Shown here piece after piece: positions 12,432 to 15,038 of a DNA stretch of 15,038 nucleotides. Within the stretch, counting starts at the first letter, position 1, and every line of letters begins with the position of its first letter. The stretch comes from Thermoleophilia bacterium (GTDB lineage: Bacteria; Actinomycetota; Thermoleophilia; Gaiellales; SKUG01), in the NCBI GenBank assembly GCA_025964455.1, contig JAOPYU010000314.1, positions 1 to 15,038 on the forward strand, read 5' to 3'. A model generated the notes under the pieces. It saw nothing but the letters and a program-made list of their open reading frames with translations. It did no database searches and was not told the origin of the DNA. The position numbers were made by a program, and so were the translations under genes.

Positions 12432-13163
12432 GTGCGAACCATCCTCGATCAGCTGCCGGAAGACCTGCGGGTGCGTGCCCTCACGCACCCGGCGTTCGCG
12501 CGCAGTCGCGAGGAGTCGTTCGAGCGCCTCGAGTTCCTGGGCGACAGCGTGCTCGGGTTGATCGTCACGGAGGCGCTGTTCCGGCGCTTCCCGGACCTCG
12601 CCGAGGGCGAGCTCACCAAGGTCCGCGCCGCGGTCGTGAGTCGCGACGCGTGCGCCGAGGTAGCTCGATCCAACCGTCTCGGCGAGGCCATGGTCGAGCA
12701 GGCGAGCGGCCGAGGGGCGGCCTTCGAGGCGACCGCCCGACAGCTCGCCGAGCAGCGCAACGCCCTCGCCGCACTCACCGAAAGCGTGCTGGGTGCAGCG
12801 GTTCTTGCCGTCGGCTACGAGGCCCTTGCGCCCCACGCGTTGGCCGCGTTCGAGGATCGGATCGCCTGGGCGCTCGACAACCGCGTCGACGCGCGCAGCC
12901 AACTGCAAGAATTGGCGTCCCGAGAAGGCATGGCGCTGGCGTGGGACGAGCTGGGCGAGGACGGACCTCCCCACGATCGCCGCTTCACCATCGCCGTGCA
13001 GCTCGGGCGTGCATCGGCACCGGTGGCGACCATGGACGGATCCGCGACAGGTAGCGACGCAGTGGCAGCACTCCGTGCCGAGGGCACGGGGCGCAGCAAG
13101 CAGGAAGCGCAGCAGGCGGCAGCAGCCGCCGTGCTCGCGCTCATGGACAGGGACCAGGGGTAA
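12432..13163 (+). CDS. rnc: Ribonuclease III
   Basis: Cuts double-stranded RNA, including rRNA precursors and structured mRNAs, as a dimer. The 243-residue protein has the two expected domains: the catalytic domain (1 to about 150) with the signature ERLEFLGDSVL at 31-41 (acidic residues E31, E34, D38) and EGEL at 58-61, and the double-stranded-RNA-binding domain (about 153-240) starting DARSQLQELA and ending with the KQEAQQAAAAAVL helix. E117 in TESVLGA matches the essential second-site Glu of E. coli. The Asp normally three residues before it (DxxE) is Ala114 here, an unusual change. The GTG at 12432 is the only start in line with the family. smc follows after 6 bases, so the pair forms an operon. 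RNase III often trims its own mRNA, but no long leader is seen here. Confidence 0.93.
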   Translation: MRTILDQLPEDLRVRALTHPAFARSREESFERLEFLGDSVLGLIVTEALFRRFPDLAEGELTKVRAAVVSRDACAEVARSNRLGEAMVEQASGRGAAFEATARQLAEQRNALAALTESVLGAAVLAVGYEALAPHALAAFEDRIAWALDNRVDARSQLQELASREGMALAWDELGEDGPPHDRRFTIAVQLGRASAPVATMDGSATGSDAVAALRAEGTGRSKQEAQQAAAAAVLALMDRDQG

Positions 13164-13169
13164 TCAGGG

Positions 13170-15038
13170 ATGTTTCTCAAGCGCATGAGCATGAAGGGCT
13201 TCAAGTCCTTCGCCGACCGGGTGGACATGACGTTCGAGCAGGGCGTCGCCGTCGTCGTCGGCCCCAACGGCTCGGGCAAGTCCAACATCGTGGACGCGAT
13301 CATCTGGCTCATGAGCGCCGCCCCGCCGAGCGGCCTGCGCGCCGAGCACGGCCAGGACATGCTCTACCTGGGCTCGGGCATCCGTCCCGCCGCGCAGTAC
13401 TGCGAGGTCGAGGTCGTCTTCGACAACACCGACGGCACGGTCGCCATCCCGTACCAGGAGCTCTCGATCAAGCGCCGCCTCGAGCGCGGCGGTGACTCGA
13501 CCTACTTCATCAACGGCTCGGTCGTGCGTCGCCTCGACATCCACGAGCTGCTCGCCGATGCCGGCATCGGCAAGGACATGAGCTCGATCATCGGCCAGGG
13601 CCAGATCAGCAAGCTGCTCGCCGCCAAGCCCGCCGACCGACGCAGCGCGATCGAGGAGGCCGCGGGCCTCGGCAAGTACAAGCGCCGCCGCAAGCGCGCG
13701 CAGCAGAAGCTCGACCGCGTGAAGCTCGACGTCGCCCGCGTGAAGGACATCGAGAAGGAGATGGAGGGGCGACTGCGTCCCCTCAAGGCGCAGGCCAACG
13801 CCGCCAACAAGTACTCGACCGTGCTCGCCGAGCGCTGGACGCTCCAGCTGCTCCTGCACAAGGACGACGTGCGGCGCGCCGGTGTCGAGCTCGCCGCCGC
13901 CAACACGCGCCGCGACGCCGCCAAGGAGCGGGTGTTCAACGCCGAGAAGGCCGCGACCTCGCTGCGCACCGAGCGCGACACCATCGATACTCAGCTCAAG
14001 GCCGCGATGGAGGGAGCCGAGGCAGCGCGCACGCTCCTGCAGCGCATCAGCTCCGTGAAGGAGCGCCTGCGCATCCGCCACCAGGCATTCGTGGACCGCG
14101 CCTCGACGATGCGCCGCGGCGCCGCCGCAGGCCGCGCCCGTGCCGAGCACGCCGGTCGCGAGCTCGAGCGCTGCGAGCGAGAGCTCGCCGCCGTCACCGC
14201 GCGGCTCACCGAGGTCGGCACGCGCGTCGCGGACCTCTCCAAGCAGCGAGACGAGGTTCAGAAGCAGATCGAGGGGCTCGAGCAGCTGTTCGCCGACGAG
14301 CGCCAGAGCGGTCGCGACCTGGCCCAGCACGAGGGCCGCGTGGCGGTCCTGCGCGAGCGTCGCGAGAACCTCGACACCCGCACTGCGCGCGTGGCGAGCG
14401 AGCTCGGCACGCTGCGTGGCCAGCGGCGTGAGCTGGACGAGCGCCGGACGCGTCTCGTCGATGCGGTGAAGGCCGCCGAGCAGGCTGTCGCTGACACCCT
14501 CGCCGCCAAGGTCGCCGCCGACCAGGGCCAGGCCCAGGCACAGGCGACCCTCGACGCCGCCCGCCAGGCTGCAGATGCGGCGCGCGCGGATGCCGCGCGC
14601 CTCGAGGAGCGCCAGGCGATGGCCGTCGCGCGCATCGAGCTGCTCACCGAACGGCTCGACAAGGTCGAAGCTGCGGGCGACGACGACCACGGCTTCGAAC
14701 GCGTGGCGAATTCGTTCGTCGTCTCCGCCGGGGCCGAGCGTGCGCTCGCGGTCGCACTGGCCGACGACGCCGAAGCCCTGATCGTGCCGAGCCGCGAGGA
14801 GCTCGTCGCGTTCGCCGCTCGGGTCGCCGGCCGCACGGTGCGTGCATTCGTGCCGCAGGGCGCCGCGCTCAACGCCGCGCTCAAGCCTGGCGGCGACCTG
14901 CCCGGAGACGCCCTGTCGCAGCTCGCGACGCTGCGCGACGGCCAGCCCTCCCAGCTCGCCGAGCGCATCGCCGGCGTGCGCGTGGTGGACGACCTCGAGC
15001 AGGCCACCGCTGCACTGTCAGCCGGCGGTAAGGCCGGT
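13170..15038 (+). CDS. smc: Chromosome segregation protein SMC (N-terminal 623 residues; runs off the window)
   Basis: ATPase subunit of the condensin-like complex that compacts and separates the chromosome together with ScpA and ScpB. The reading frame stays open from the ATG at 13170 to the last base. The head half has the start MFLKRMSMKGFKSFAD, Walker A GPNGSGKSN at 31-39 (K37), the Q-loop IIGQGQI at 140-146 (Q143), and IEEAAGLGKYKRRR at 161-174 where the coiled coil begins. A long Ala/Arg/Glu-rich coiled coil runs from about 170 to 495, and the hinge domain starts at about 505 (FERVANSFVV onwards) and is cut by the window end. Walker B and the signature motif lie beyond. The common WVLGEQ segment after Walker A reads WLMSAA here. 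AGGGG lies about 9 bases before the start. It is probably translated with rnc. Confidence 0.95.
   Translation, partial: MFLKRMSMKGFKSFADRVDMTFEQGVAVVVGPNGSGKSNIVDAIIWLMSAAPPSGLRAEHGQDMLYLGSGIRPAAQYCEVEVVFDNTDGTVAIPYQELSIKRRLERGGDSTYFINGSVVRRLDIHELLADAGIGKDMSSIIGQGQISKLLAAKPADRRSAIEEAAGLGKYKRRRKRAQQKLDRVKLDVARVKDIEKEMEGRLRPLKAQANAANKYSTVLAERWTLQLLLHKDDVRRAGVELAAANTRRDAAKERVFNAEKAATSLRTERDTIDTQLKAAMEGAEAARTLLQRISSVKERLRIRHQAFVDRASTMRRGAAAGRARAEHAGRELERCERELAAVTARLTEVGTRVADLSKQRDEVQKQIEGLEQLFADERQSGRDLAQHEGRVAVLRERRENLDTRTARVASELGTLRGQRRELDERRTRLVDAVKAAEQAVADTLAAKVAADQGQAQAQATLDAARQAADAARADAARLEERQAMAVARIELLTERLDKVEAAGDDDHGFERVANSFVVSAGAERALAVALADDAEALIVPSREELVAFAARVAGRTVRAFVPQGAALNAALKPGGDLPGDALSQLATLRDGQPSQLAERIAGVRVVDDLEQATAALSAGGKAG

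Noticed and set aside
13164..14690. Open frame of 508 codons on the minus strand opposite smc
   Set aside because: It lies wholly opposite a clear SMC coding region and has low-complexity Leu/Ala/Arg composition typical of the antisense of GC-rich codons.
1..15038. CRISPR array, tRNA, rRNA, insertion sequence or prophage
   Set aside because: No regularly spaced repeats, cloverleaf or CCA-ended structures, transposase or integrase motifs, or terminal repeats were found on reading both strands.

Overview
The window is a GC-rich stretch of bacterial chromosome made mostly of housekeeping genes. It points to an actinobacterium (Actinomycetota): RsmD and CoaD are neighbours, a SepIVA-like (Rv2927c-type) coiled-coil protein lies just upstream of a DUF177 protein and rpmF, and rnc is followed by smc. 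The start of the SMC protein (LGKYKRRRKRAQ, then a conserved RLRPLKAQA stretch) resembles Thermoleophilia/Solirubrobacterales sequences as I remember them. That finer placement is an inference from memory, not a search. Bases 1-79 hold no feature I can identify.

Layout. 80-2799 (+): ribBA, ribH and a DUF1295 membrane protein; the first two are consecutive enzymes of riboflavin synthesis. 2800-4013: rpmB (-) with its terminator, divergent from a diverged DegV-like gene (+). 4043-6216 (+): two tandem, clearly duplicated, secreted zinc metalloproteases of the matrixin/metzincin type. 6250-6876 (+): rsmD. 6877-7018: a short non-coding gap with crossing inverted repeats and a strong G-quadruplex candidate. 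7019-9272 (-): an apparent operon of a 548-residue polytopic membrane protein followed by a TetR-family regulator, with a 21-bp palindromic operator at the promoter. 9384-9884 (+): coaD. 10070-11545 (+): sepIVA-like gene, DUF177 gene and rpmF, separated by strong hairpin terminators. 11738-12184 (-): a small secreted protein. 12432-15038 (+): rnc and the first 623 codons of smc, which runs off the window.

Function. Most genes serve ribosome building and RNA processing (rpmB, rsmD, DUF177, rpmF, rnc), cofactor synthesis (riboflavin precursors, coenzyme A) and chromosome or septum organisation (smc, sepIVA-like). Three things are set into this background and are the accessory content: the metalloprotease pair, the TetR/membrane-protein operon, and the small secreted protein.

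Expression signals. Several genes lack a good Shine-Dalgarno site but have a TANNNT hexamer exactly 7 bases (4043, 6250, 10668) or 9 bases (3067 minus, 12432) before the start codon. This suggests leaderless mRNAs. rpmF, the TetR-controlled membrane gene and the small secreted gene instead have ordinary Shine-Dalgarno sites. No rRNA, tRNA, CRISPR array, insertion sequence, prophage or toxin-antitoxin gene was seen. No wholly new system is evident. The most unusual items are the duplicated His motif of the TetR-linked membrane protein, an RNase III lacking one catalytic Asp, the SMC lacking its GEQ motif, and the tandem Cys-rich metzincins.
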